A DNA stretch of 15,925 bases from Phyllobacteriaceae bacterium UBA1940 (GTDB lineage: Bacteria; Pseudomonadota; Alphaproteobacteria; Rhizobiales; Rhizobiaceae), in the NCBI GenBank assembly GCA_002336975.1, contig DDFA01000061.1, positions 4,545 to 20,469 on the forward strand, read 5' to 3'. Each line of letters starts with the position of its first letter. Positions within the stretch are counted from its first letter, which is position 1. The position numbers and the translations under genes are program-made. This document shows positions 1 through 6,884 of this stretch, in pieces. The notes under the pieces are model-generated. The model was not told where the DNA came from. It did no database searches and worked only from the letters and a program-made list of their open reading frames with translations.

Positions 1-229
<229 letters not shown>

Positions 230-230
230 G

Positions 231-246
231 CGCCGCCGGCGTTTTT
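231..246 (+). terminator. Short terminator-like hairpin after fabI
   Basis: CGCC (231-234) pairs with GGCG (238-241) across a GCC loop and is followed at once by five T residues (242-246). That is the shape of an intrinsic terminator, but the stem has only 4 base pairs. It lies between the fabI stop and the ATG at 252, so it could end or attenuate transcription into the phosphatase gene. Confidence 0.35.
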
Positions 247-251
247 GATAG

Positions 252-839
252 ATGTCGCAGCCAATCTACATTGTCCGGCACGGCCAGACCGACTGGAACG
301 CCGAACTGCGTCTGCAAGGTCAGTCGGAGACGGACCTGAACCGGCGCGGCCGCGAGCAGGCGGCCGCCAACGGCCGGCTTCTCGCCACTCTGATGGGCGA
401 TCCGGCGCGATTTGCGTTTTTGGCCAGTCCGCTGCGCCGCACCCGCCAGACGATGGAAATCATCCGCATGGCGCTGTCGTTGCCGGCCGACGGCTACCAG
501 ACCGACCCGCGGCTGATGGAGTTGAACTACGGCGACTGGGAAGCCTCCACCTTCGCCGAACTGGAGGCGGAAGAACCGGGCGCATCGGCGACGCGCGATG
601 TCGACAAATGGCGGTTCAGGCCGCCGGGCGTGGCTGCCGAAAGCTATGAAATGCTTGCGGCACGCGTCGAACCGCTGCTTGAATCGGCCCGCGCCCCGCT
701 TCTCATCGTCACCCATGGCGGCGTGCTGCGCGTCGCCTTCCACATCTTCAACGGCATGGGCGACAACGAGGCCGCGTCGATGGAGGTCCCGCAGGACCGC
801 GTGGCGCTGCTCGAGGACGGACGGATCGGCTGGATCTAA
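252..839 (+). CDS. Histidine phosphatase family protein (phosphoglycerate-mutase-like)
   Basis: The 195-residue protein belongs to the histidine phosphatase (phosphoglycerate mutase-like) superfamily. The signature RHGQTDWN lies at residues 9-16 and includes the catalytic His10. A second conserved block, VTHGGVLRV, near residues 154-162 supplies the other active-site His. Conserved spots between them include LRRTRQTME and the Glu-rich LNYGDWE segment. The family transfers phosphate through a phosphohistidine, usually as a broad phosphatase and sometimes as a cofactor-independent mutase, so the substrate is unknown. It has no signal peptide and is cytosolic. The ATG at 252 is the only start that keeps the RHG motif at the N-terminus; no strong Shine-Dalgarno precedes it. 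It lies 22 bp after fabI and converges on the DUF1344-like gene. Family assignment is secure, function is not. Confidence 0.9.
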   Translation: MSQPIYIVRHGQTDWNAELRLQGQSETDLNRRGREQAAANGRLLATLMGDPARFAFLASPLRRTRQTMEIIRMALSLPADGYQTDPRLMELNYGDWEASTFAELEAEEPGASATRDVDKWRFRPPGVAAESYEMLAARVEPLLESARAPLLIVTHGGVLRVAFHIFNGMGDNEAASMEVPQDRVALLEDGRIGWI

Positions 840-853
840 GGCGCGACGCGCTT
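838..853. terminator. Weak GC hairpin between convergent genes
   Basis: GCGC (841-844 when one G is bulged) faces GCGC (848-851) across a 3-base loop, flanked by AA on one side and TT on the other. It fills the 13-bp gap between the phosphatase stop and the convergent DUF1344-like stop. It could serve as a small bidirectional terminator, but there is no T-tract and the stem is short. Confidence 0.25.
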
Positions 854-1098
854 CAGTCCTGGATGATCTGCAGGACGATCTTCTGTCCCTTGATCTCGTC
901 GTACTGGATCGTCACGTCCATTCCCACGGAATAGTCCTCGAAGTTGAACTCTTCCGAAAGCTTGAATTTTTCGCCGTCGTCGAGCGTCAGCGTCAATGAT
1001 GCTCGGTCGATCGACTTGATCGTGCCTTCCGCATTGGCCGCTAACGCCTGGCCGGCAAACAGCAGCAATGCCGCCAGCGCCCCTGTGATCGTTTTCAT
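853..1098 (-). CDS. Small exported DUF1344-like protein
   Basis: This is an 81-residue protein. Residues 1-20 form a clear Sec signal peptide (MKTITGALAALLLFAGQALA, cleavage after ALA). The mature part, about 60 residues, has the pattern of a small beta-barrel: GTIKSIDRASLTLTLDDGEKFKL followed by a V-x-I-x-Y strand and KGQKIVLQI. It resembles the DUF1344 family of small periplasmic proteins common in rhizobia; the function is unknown. The frame stays open upstream to 1455, but ATG at 1098 is chosen because it starts the signal peptide, has a GAGG Shine-Dalgarno 7-8 bases upstream, and avoids running antisense through aroC. It is divergent from aroC, and a good -35 box with an inverted repeat over the -10 lies upstream. 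It converges with the histidine phosphatase. The fold idea is inference from the strand pattern. Confidence 0.85.
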   Translation of the reverse strand: MKTITGALAALLLFAGQALAANAEGTIKSIDRASLTLTLDDGEKFKLSEEFNFEDYSVGMDVTIQYDEIKGQKIVLQIIQD

Positions 1099-1151
1099 GC
1101 CTACCTCAAAAATGAATGTGCGCATCGAAATAGCTGCGCCGGATGTCCAAT

Positions 1152-1167
1152 CGGATAAATTAATCCG
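1152..1167. repeat. Inverted repeat over the -10 box (candidate operator)
   Basis: CGGAT-AAATTA-ATCCG: two 5-base arms that are exact reverse complements around a 6-base AT-rich core. It sits on the predicted -10 of the minus-strand DUF1344-like gene and is about 120 bp upstream of aroC. This is where a repressor site would be expected. The arms are short, so chance is possible. Confidence 0.4.
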
Positions 1168-1182
1168 CAGCGATTGTGTCAA
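1154..1182 (-). promoter_or_regulatory. Predicted promoter of the DUF1344-like gene
   Basis: On the minus strand a perfect -35 hexamer TTGACA (1182-1177) is followed by a 17-base spacer and the hexamer TTTATC (1159-1154), which matches the -10 consensus at only three positions. Transcription would begin near 1147, giving a leader of about 50 bases. The -10 lies inside the inverted repeat at 1152-1167. Confidence 0.5.
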
Positions 1183-1221
1183 AACTAGCGTATCGGGCGC
1201 AATGGCTGGACCTGCGGCGGT

Positions 1222-1250
1222 TTGACCGGTTGCCAAATCGCCAATAGAGA
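1222..1250 (+). promoter_or_regulatory. Predicted aroC promoter
   Basis: TTGACC (1222-1227, five of six consensus positions) and TAGAGA (1245-1250) are separated by exactly 17 bases. Transcription would start near 1257, giving a leader of about 30 bases before the aroC ATG. The -10 match is weak, as is often the case in alphaproteobacteria. Confidence 0.4.
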
Positions 1251-1285
1251 AGCCGCACCGGCGGGTTTGCCGGCAGGGTAACGAC

Positions 1286-2386
1286 ATGTCGCATAACACA
1301 TTCGGCCAGCTGTTCAGGGTCACCACCTGGGGCGAAAGCCACGGCCCCGCACTGGGTTGCGTGGTCGACGGCTGCCCGCCCGGCATCCGTTTCAGCCTCG
1401 CCGACATCCAGCGCGATCTCGACCGTCGCCGCCCCGGAAAATCCCGCTTCGTCACCCAGCGCCAGGAGCCCGATCAGGTTCGCATCCTCTCCGGCGTCGT
1501 CAGCGAGGGCGATGGCGAGACGCTGGTGACCACCGGCACGCCGGTGTCGATGCTGATCGAAAACGTCGACCAGCGGTCGAAGGACTATGGCGAGATCGCC
1601 AACCAGTATCGCCCCGGCCACGCCGACTACGCCTACGACGTCAAATACGGCGTGCGCGATTTCAGGGGCGGCGGCCGCTCGTCGGCCCGCGAGACGGCGG
1701 CGCGCGTTGCGGCTGGCGCGCTGGCGCGGCTCGTGGTTCCCGGCGTGACGGTGCGCGGCGCGCTGGTCTCCATCGGCGTCGAGGATATCGACCGCGCCAA
1801 CTGGGACTGGGGTTTCGTCGACGACGCCGACAACCCGTTCTTTACCCCCGACCCGGCGTCAGTGCCGCGTTTCGAGGCCTATCTCGACGGCTTGCGCAAA
1901 TCCGGCAATTCGATCGGCGCGGTGATCGAGATCGTCGCCGAGGGCGCGCCGGCCGGTCTTGGCGCGCCGATCTACGCCAAGCTCGATCAGGACATCGCTT
2001 CCAACCTGATGTCGATCAACGCGGTGAAGGGCGTCGAGATCGGCGAGGGGTTCAACTCCGCCCGCCTGACCGGCGTCGACAATGCCGACGAGATGCGCAT
2101 GGGCAATGACGGCAAGCCGTTCTTCCTCTCCAATCACGCCGGCGGCATTGTCGGCGGCATTTCGACCGGCCAGGACATCGTCGCCCGCTTCGCGGTCAAG
2201 CCGACCTCCTCGATCACCACCCCGCGCCGCTCGGTCGACAAGTTCGGCAAGGATGTCGACGTCGTCACCAAGGGCCGCCACGATCCATGCGTGGGCATCC
2301 GCGCGGTGCCGATTGGCGAGGCGATGGTGGCCTGCGCGCTGGCCGACCACTACCTGCGCCACCGCGCCCAGACCGGCAAAGGCTGA
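1286..2386 (+). CDS. aroC: Chorismate synthase
   Basis: The 366-residue protein matches the usual length of chorismate synthase. It converts 5-enolpyruvylshikimate-3-phosphate to chorismate by trans-elimination of phosphate using reduced FMN, the last step of the shikimate pathway, in the cytosol. Family signatures are present: [10 protein letters not shown] at residues 15-24 with catalytic His19, RRRPGKSR at 47-54, YRPGHADY at 108-115 with the second conserved His112, and [20 protein letters not shown] at 126-145. The C-terminal FMN-binding part contains [14 protein letters not shown] and the [11 protein letters not shown] region. The ATG at 1286 gives the standard [11 protein letters not shown]-terminus and follows a modest AGGG Shine-Dalgarno. 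The gene seems to be transcribed from its own promoter; the toxin-antitoxin pair starts 74 bp downstream. Confidence 0.98.
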   Translation: MSHNTFGQLFRVTTWGESHGPALGCVVDGCPPGIRFSLADIQRDLDRRRPGKSRFVTQRQEPDQVRILSGVVSEGDGETLVTTGTPVSMLIENVDQRSKDYGEIANQYRPGHADYAYDVKYGVRDFRGGGRSSARETAARVAAGALARLVVPGVTVRGALVSIGVEDIDRANWDWGFVDDADNPFFTPDPASVPRFEAYLDGLRKSGNSIGAVIEIVAEGAPAGLGAPIYAKLDQDIASNLMSINAVKGVEIGEGFNSARLTGVDNADEMRMGNDGKPFFLSNHAGGIVGGISTGQDIVARFAVKPTSSITTPRRSVDKFGKDVDVVTKGRHDPCVGIRAVPIGEAMVACALADHYLRHRAQTGKG

Positions 2387-2397
2387 GCGCCGCTTTC

Positions 2398-2432
2398 TTG
2401 AATGCCACTGGTTTTGACGCCATATTGCGTCA
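2398..2432 (+). promoter_or_regulatory. Promoter and palindromic operator of the toxin-antitoxin operon
   Basis: TTGAAT (2398-2403), a 17-base spacer and CATATT (2421-2426, four of six consensus bases) form a plausible housekeeping promoter, with transcription starting near 2433. The -10 hexamer is framed exactly by the perfect inverted repeat TGACGC-CATATT-GCGTCA (2415-2432). A DNA-binding antitoxin sitting there would block RNA polymerase, as expected for an autoregulated toxin-antitoxin operon. A good GGAG Shine-Dalgarno at 2450-2453 lies 7 bases before the antitoxin ATG. Confidence 0.6.
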
Positions 2433-2460
2433 GAATGAGCGTGTTTTGTGGAGCTGCGCG

Positions 2461-2811
2461 ATGGCATTGACGGATTTTGCCGACAAGGGCCTGTTCGCTC
2501 CCCGCAAGATGGCCGAGCTGTTTCGCACCACCAGCGAGGACATCGCCCGCACCGCCGGTCTCGGCAAGGACGCGGTGCAGCGAAAGGATCGCGTTTCGTC
2601 CGACAAGACCCAGCGCCGCCTGCGTGAAATGGCGGAAGTGCTCAACAAGGTCGAGCCGCGTTTCGGCTCGGCGCTGATGGCCTACGCCTGGTATCGTTCA
2701 GAGCCGCTGTCGGGCTTTTCGGGCCAGACCGCGATGCAACTGGTGCGCGCCCGGCGCGCCGAAGACGTGCTCGATTATCTCCACGCGATCGACGCCGGCG
2801 TCCACGCCTGA
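2461..2811 (+). CDS. Xre/MbcA/ParS-type antitoxin (DUF2384 domain)
   Basis: The 116-residue protein is the predicted antitoxin of a Res-Xre (ParST/MbcTA-like) type II toxin-antitoxin pair. Residues about 15-45 (KMAELFRTTSEDIARTAGL) look like an Xre-type helix-turn-helix. Residues about 60-112 carry the DUF2384 toxin-binding pattern, with W78, PLSGFSGQTAMQLV and a closing EDVLDYLHAI helix. The family neutralises the RES toxin by capping its active site and represses its own promoter. The frame is open upstream to 2287, but the ATG at 2461 is chosen because GGAG lies 7 bases before it and longer versions would overlap aroC. The RES gene follows 8 bp downstream, and the antitoxin-first order is the usual one. 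A palindrome over the predicted -10 is a likely self-binding site. Confidence 0.88.
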   Translation: MALTDFADKGLFAPRKMAELFRTTSEDIARTAGLGKDAVQRKDRVSSDKTQRRLREMAEVLNKVEPRFGSALMAYAWYRSEPLSGFSGQTAMQLVRARRAEDVLDYLHAIDAGVHA

Positions 2812-2819
2812 CCGGCGCG

Positions 2820-3314
2820 ATGCGCTATCGCGGCAAACTTTTTCGCGCGCTCAATCCCGTCTATGTCCGCGAGCCGCTGTCGGGGCAGGGCGCGGCGCTG
2901 CATGGCGGCCGCTTCAACCTGAAGGGAGTGCCCGCGCTCTACGTCAGCCTGTCGATCGCAGCCGCGATCCGCGAGGCCAATCAGGCAGGCGGCCTGCAGC
3001 CGACGACCCTGGTGTCCTACGACGCCGACATCGATCGCATCTTCGACGCGCGCGACGCCGCGGCGCTGACGGGCGAGGGCATGGACGCCAAGGCGCTTGC
3101 CGGTCCGACATGGCGCGACCGGATGAAGCGCGATGGCGAAGCCGCGACGCAGCGGTTGGCGCGCAATCTGGCCGAGCGCGGCTTCCACGCCCTGATCGTG
3201 CGCAGTTTTGCCCTCGGCGCAACCGATCATGACCTGAACATGGTGTTGTGGCGCTGGGGCGCAACGGGGCCGTCGCGCCTTGAATTGATCGACGACGAGG
3301 GCCGGCTCGACTGA
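2820..3314 (+). CDS. RES domain toxin
   Basis: This 164-residue protein is essentially one RES domain. The conserved polar residues that name the family are in place: Arg31 in GGRFN, Tyr41 in LYVSLS, Glu52 in IREANQ and Ser129 in IVRSF, followed by Asn140. Characterised RES toxins act on NAD+ (hydrolysis or phosphorolysis) or ADP-ribosylate a target protein, which halts growth when the antitoxin is lost. The His reported near residue 70 in one studied member is not obvious here. The ATG at 2820 lies 8 bp after the antitoxin stop with no Shine-Dalgarno of its own, suggesting translational coupling. Length and motifs look intact, so an active toxin is likely; which NAD chemistry it uses cannot be told. 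Confidence 0.88.
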   Translation: MRYRGKLFRALNPVYVREPLSGQGAALHGGRFNLKGVPALYVSLSIAAAIREANQAGGLQPTTLVSYDADIDRIFDARDAAALTGEGMDAKALAGPTWRDRMKRDGEAATQRLARNLAERGFHALIVRSFALGATDHDLNMVLWRWGATGPSRLELIDDEGRLD

Positions 3315-3365
3315 GAACGGCCCGGGCCCGCGACGCCCCGTTTGCAATCGCGGCGGTTTCGGATA

Positions 3366-3385
3366 TTCCGGCTGGCGAACCGGAA
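3366..3385 (+). other. Hairpin overlapping the ribB Shine-Dalgarno
   Basis: TTCCGG (3366-3371) and CCGGAA (3380-3385) are perfect complements around an 8-base loop. The right arm contains most of the GGAAG (3382-3386) that is the only Shine-Dalgarno candidate for the ATG at 3393. If the stem forms in the mRNA it would hide the ribosome site. Nothing resembling the conserved FMN riboswitch is present in the 78 bp upstream of this start. Confidence 0.35.
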
Positions 3386-3392
3386 GCTTTTC

Positions 3393-4493
3393 ATGCCCTA
3401 TGACCAGAAGAAGATCGTTGAAGCCCTGCGCGCCTTCGAACGCGGCGAGATCGTCGTCGTCATGGACGATGACGGCCGTGAGAACGAGGGTGACCTGATC
3501 GTCGCCGCAGTCCACTGCACGCCCGAAAAAATGGCCTTCATCGTGCGCCATACCTCCGGCATCGTCTGCGCGCCGATGCCCCGCGAGGAGGCCAGGCGGC
3601 TGAACCTTCAGTCGATGGTCGCCGACAACGACTCGGCCCACACCACCGCCTTCACCGTCTCGGTCGACTTCAAGCACGGCACCACGACCGGCATTTCGGC
3701 CGATGACCGTACGCTGACGGTGCGCAATCTCGCCAACGGCAATGTCGGCGCGTCGGATTTCGTGCGGCCGGGCCACATCTTCCCGCTGGTGGCGCGCGAA
3801 GGCGGCGTGCTGATGCGCTCGGGCCATACCGAAGCGGCGGTGGACCTGTGCCGGCTGGCCAATCTGCCGCCGGTCGGCGTCATCTGCGAACTGGTCAATG
3901 ACGACGGCACGGTGATGCGCGGCCCGCAGGTGCAGGCCTTCGCCGAGCGCAACAATCTCAAGCAGGTCTCGGTCGCAGACCTGATCGCCTATCGGCAGCG
4001 CAAGGAAACGCTGATCGAATGCGTCGGCGCCTTCGACATCGTGACCCCGGCGGGGCCGGCGCGCGCCAATGCCTACACCGTGCCGTGGGACCCGATGCAG
4101 CATCTGGCGGTGATCTTCGGCGACATCCGCGACGGCGTGGACGTTCCGGTGCGCCTGCACCCGGAAAACGTCGCCGCCGATGTGTTCGGCGGTTCGACCA
4201 GGATCGACGCGGCGATGAAACACATGGCCGACAGCGGCCGCGGCGTCATCGTCTATTTGCGCGAGGGATCGGTGGGCGTCGGCACGCAGCCGCGCAACCG
4301 CATCAGCGCGGCGGACGGCGAAGCCCATGCCGAGGCGCTCGGCCGCGAGGCCGAATGGCGCGAGATCGGCCTTGGCGCGCAGATCCTCAAACATCTGGGC
4401 ATCTCCTCGATCGTGCTGCTGGCGTCGCGCGAGCGCCATTATGTCGGCCTCGAAGGATTCGGTATCCAGATCGCCAGGACCGAGATCCTCTAG
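3393..4493 (+). CDS. ribB: 3,4-dihydroxy-2-butanone-4-phosphate synthase with degenerate GTP cyclohydrolase II-like domain (RibBX type)
   Basis: The 366-residue protein has two domains. Residues 1-205 are DHBP synthase, which makes the four-carbon unit of riboflavin from ribulose 5-phosphate with Mg2+. Visible motifs are the acidic loop DDDGRENEGD (25-34), RHTSGIVC (52-59), HGTTTGISADDR (95-106), GHIFPL (127-132) and GHTEAAVDLC (144-153). Residues about 208-366 align with GTP cyclohydrolase II but lack its zinc site: the H-S-E-C motif reads HPEN (256-259), the R-C-D-C segment reads STRID, and no Cys occurs after residue 210. The second domain is therefore probably not a cyclohydrolase, as in described RibBX variants of proteobacteria. 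The ATG at 3393 is preferred over 3342 because it has a GGAAG Shine-Dalgarno and starts the standard N-terminus. A separate RibA should exist elsewhere in the genome. Confidence 0.93.
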   Translation: MPYDQKKIVEALRAFERGEIVVVMDDDGRENEGDLIVAAVHCTPEKMAFIVRHTSGIVCAPMPREEARRLNLQSMVADNDSAHTTAFTVSVDFKHGTTTGISADDRTLTVRNLANGNVGASDFVRPGHIFPLVAREGGVLMRSGHTEAAVDLCRLANLPPVGVICELVNDDGTVMRGPQVQAFAERNNLKQVSVADLIAYRQRKETLIECVGAFDIVTPAGPARANAYTVPWDPMQHLAVIFGDIRDGVDVPVRLHPENVAADVFGGSTRIDAAMKHMADSGRGVIVYLREGSVGVGTQPRNRISAADGEAHAEALGREAEWREIGLGAQILKHLGISSIVLLASRERHYVGLEGFGIQIARTEIL

Positions 4494-4556
4494 GGCGCAA
4501 CGCGGCCTTCAGGCGCGCCATTGCCGGGCGGCGTGCGCGAAGGGTAAGATTGGCCG

Positions 4557-5534
4557 ATGTGGGATTTTTCCGTCGGTCGCACGATTGGCGTGGTCGCCGC
4601 CAGCTGGCCCTATGTGCTGCTGCGGATCGTCGTCTACACGGCGATCACGCTGGCCTACATCGCTGCTACGGGAGCAGGCGCCGGCGTCGGTTACGGCGTC
4701 GGCCATATTTCATCCTCGCCCGACGGCCCGGCCGGCTTTGCCCTGGGCGGCGCCTTTGCCGGCTTCGCACTGGTGACGGTGGCGCTCTACTGGATGCGCG
4801 AATACATCCTCTACGCGGTCAAGGCGGCGCATGTCGCGGCGATGGTTCACCTGCTCGACGGCCGCCAGATGCCGCAGGGGCTCGGCCAGCTGGAATATGG
4901 CCGCCGCATCGTCAAGGCGCGGTTCGTCGAGGTCAACCTGCTGTTTGTGCTCGATCAACTGGTCAAGGGCGTCATCCGGGTCATTTCCGGCATCGTGACG
5001 ACCCTCGGCAGCCTGCTGCCGATCCCCGGCCTGCAGGGCCTGATCGGCTTTGCCTTGTCGGTGATGCGCATGTCGCTGACCTATGTCGACGAGGTGATCC
5101 TCGCCTACAATATCCGCACCGATTCCAACACGCCCTGGGACACCGCCCAGCGTGGGCTCGTGCTTTATGCCCAGAACAGCAACACCATCCTCAAGAACGC
5201 GCTATGGCTGTCGCTGATGATGTGGGGTCTGACCGTCGTGGTCTTCCTTGTTGCGCTGACGCCGGCCGCCGCCGCGCTCTACCTGATGCCCGGGCAACTG
5301 GGCGGCTGGGGTTTTGTACTGGCGATCGTCGTCGCCTGGGCGTTCAGGGCGGCCTTGATCGAACCGTTCTGCATCGCGGCGCTGATGCAGGTCTATTTCC
5401 GCGTCATCGACGGGCAGTCGCCCGATCCGCAATGGCTGGAGCGGCTCAACGGCGCATCGCGCCAGTTCAGGGAACTTGGCGAGCGGGCGTCAGCCGTCTT
5501 TTCGCGGCCCCAGACGGATCGGCAGGCCGGCTGA
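4557..5534 (+). CDS. Conserved-looking multi-pass membrane protein, unknown function
   Basis: I do not recognise the family of this 325-residue protein. It has hydrophobic stretches at about 18-49, 57-80, 128-172, 212-244 and 252-282, so it is an inner-membrane protein with perhaps five to seven passes. The first stretch is glycine-rich (GAGAGVGYGVG). The segment between passes at 81-127 is charged and amphipathic (HLLDGRQMPQG, EYGRRIVKARFVEVN). The region 173-211 contains YVDEVILAYNIRTDSNTPWDTA. The C-terminal 40 residues are hydrophilic and likely cytoplasmic. There is no signal peptide. The start at 4557 lacks a strong Shine-Dalgarno, and ATGs further in would cut the first membrane pass. 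It lies between ribB (63 bp) and the HDAC-like gene (76 bp) on the same strand. Codon use looks like its neighbours, so it is a resident gene. Confidence 0.8.
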   Translation: MWDFSVGRTIGVVAASWPYVLLRIVVYTAITLAYIAATGAGAGVGYGVGHISSSPDGPAGFALGGAFAGFALVTVALYWMREYILYAVKAAHVAAMVHLLDGRQMPQGLGQLEYGRRIVKARFVEVNLLFVLDQLVKGVIRVISGIVTTLGSLLPIPGLQGLIGFALSVMRMSLTYVDEVILAYNIRTDSNTPWDTAQRGLVLYAQNSNTILKNALWLSLMMWGLTVVVFLVALTPAAAALYLMPGQLGGWGFVLAIVVAWAFRAALIEPFCIAALMQVYFRVIDGQSPDPQWLERLNGASRQFRELGERASAVFSRPQTDRQAG

Positions 5535-5610
5535 ACATGCCTGTTGACGGCTGATACCCGGTCTTTTGCCGGCATGGCCATTCCGCCGGCGGCGGCTTAT
5601 ATGTCAGGCG

Positions 5611-6537
5611 ATGACCACCCGTCTCTACACGCACCCGATCTATCTCGAGCATTTGACGCCGCCGGGACACCCGGAGCGCCCGGACCGGCTGCGCGCTATC
5701 GCCAAGGTGCTCGACCACGAGGTGTTTGCGCCGCTCGACCGGGTCGAGGCGCCGATCGGCGATTCGACGTCGCTGTTGCTGGCCCACCCGCGCGAATATG
5801 TCGACCGTGTCTACAAGACGGTTCCCAAGGACGGTCTGGCGCGCATCGACGCCGATACCTCGATGAGCCCGAAAAGCTGGGAAGCGGCGCTGACCGCGGT
5901 CGGAGCGGCCAACGCCGCCGTCGACGATGTGTTCGAGGGCAGGGCCGACAATGTGTTTGTCGCCTCGCGCCCGCCCGGACACCATGCCGAGCGCAACCGG
6001 GCGATGGGCTTCTGCCTGTTCAACAACGCCGCGATCGCCGCCCGCCACGCCCAGAAGAAACACGGCGCAGAACGCGTCGCCATCGTTGACTGGGACGTGC
6101 ATCACGGCAACGGCACACAGGACATTTTCTGGTCGGACAAGTCGGTGATGTATTGTTCGACCCACCAGATGCCGCTTTATCCGGGCACCGGCGCGCTGAA
6201 CGAAACCGGCGTCGGCAACATCGTCAACGCGCCGCTTCTGGCCAATACCGGCTCGCGCGATTTTCGCGACGCTTTCCGCGCCCGCGTCCTGCCGTCGATC
6301 GACCGCTTCAAGCCGGACCTGATCATCATCTCGGCCGGCTTCGACGCCCACTACCGTGATCCGCTAGCCGAACTCGAACTGGTGGAAGAGGATTTTTCCT
6401 GGGCCACCGCCGAACTGATGGACCGCGCCGGCCGCTTCGCCGGCAACCGGCTTGTCAGCCTGCTGGAGGGTGGTTACGACCTTCAGGGACTGGCGCTGTC
6501 GGTCGCCGCCCATGTCGGGCGGCTGATGAAAGGTTGA
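5611..6537 (+). CDS. Histone deacetylase superfamily hydrolase (acetylpolyamine amidohydrolase/AcuC-like)
   Basis: The 308-residue protein is a zinc-dependent deacetylase-superfamily enzyme, probably cytosolic. The motifs run in family order: HPERPDRL (20-27), RPPGHHAER (120-128) with the paired catalytic His124-His125, DWDVHHGNGTQ (160-170) giving zinc ligands Asp162 and His164, SAGFDAHYRDPL (241-252) giving the third ligand Asp245, and EGGYD (286-290) with the transition-state Tyr289. Bacterial members remove acetyl groups from polyamines or other small amides, or from proteins; the substrate here is unknown. The frame is open to 5566, but ATG 5611 is chosen since it has AGG just upstream and starts the usual MTTRLYTHP N-terminus. 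xseB follows after 3 bp, an arrangement typical for rhizobia. Confidence 0.93.
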   Translation: MTTRLYTHPIYLEHLTPPGHPERPDRLRAIAKVLDHEVFAPLDRVEAPIGDSTSLLLAHPREYVDRVYKTVPKDGLARIDADTSMSPKSWEAALTAVGAANAAVDDVFEGRADNVFVASRPPGHHAERNRAMGFCLFNNAAIAARHAQKKHGAERVAIVDWDVHHGNGTQDIFWSDKSVMYCSTHQMPLYPGTGALNETGVGNIVNAPLLANTGSRDFRDAFRARVLPSIDRFKPDLIIISAGFDAHYRDPLAELELVEEDFSWATAELMDRAGRFAGNRLVSLLEGGYDLQGLALSVAAHVGRLMKG

Positions 6538-6540
6538 GCC

Positions 6541-6789
6541 ATGGCTGAGAAGCCCGACGACGACATCAAGGCGATGAGCTTCGAACAGGCGCTGGAGGCG
6601 CTGGAGAGGATCGTCGAAAATCTTGAGCGAGGCGACGTGCCGCTCGACCAGTCGATCCGCATCTATGAGCGCGGCGAGGCGCTGAAGGCCCATTGCGACC
6701 GGCTCTTGAAAGCGGCCGAGGACAAGGTCGAGAAGATCAGGCTGTCGCGCGACGGCAAGCCGGCGGGAACCGAGCCGCTGGACAACTGA
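6541..6789 (+). CDS. xseB: Exodeoxyribonuclease VII small subunit
   Basis: The 82-residue protein matches the small subunit of exonuclease VII, a cytosolic enzyme in which several XseB chains join one XseA to degrade single-stranded DNA to short oligonucleotides during repair. The core pattern is present: [20 protein letters not shown] (13-32), then [20 protein letters not shown], and a final helix [16 protein letters not shown] that would form a coiled coil. The start at 6541 lies 3 bp after the HDAC-like gene stop, so the two are almost certainly co-transcribed and translationally coupled. The large subunit gene xseA is not in this window. In many rhizobia dxs follows directly; here a pirin gene lies between. 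Confidence 0.96.
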   Translation: MAEKPDDDIKAMSFEQALEALERIVENLERGDVPLDQSIRIYERGEALKAHCDRLLKAAEDKVEKIRLSRDGKPAGTEPLDN

Positions 6790-6884
6790 TCAGAAACGGT
6801 CCGGCCGCGCCCGCGCCCGATTGCGTCTTGTCAGCCCGGCGTGGGCGATAGACACTGACGGCCCATTCCGGCAGGAGCAGCCAG

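Noticed and set aside
1099..1455. N-terminal extension of the DUF1344-like frame up to 1455
   Set aside because: It would overlap aroC antisense and put the signal peptide in the middle of the protein; ATG 1098 has its own Shine-Dalgarno.
3315..3392. Possible FMN riboswitch before ribB
   Set aside because: The 78-bp gap is too short for the full riboswitch and none of its conserved blocks is seen; only a small hairpin is present.
2775..4439. A 554-codon open frame on the minus strand opposite the RES gene and ribB
   Set aside because: It runs antisense through two well-supported genes, has low-complexity Arg/Ala/His/Asp composition and no recognisable motif.
4019..5554. A 511-codon plus-strand frame overlapping ribB and the membrane protein gene
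   Set aside because: The translation is extremely Arg-rich and crosses a gene boundary. The overlapped frames have clear domains or membrane segments.
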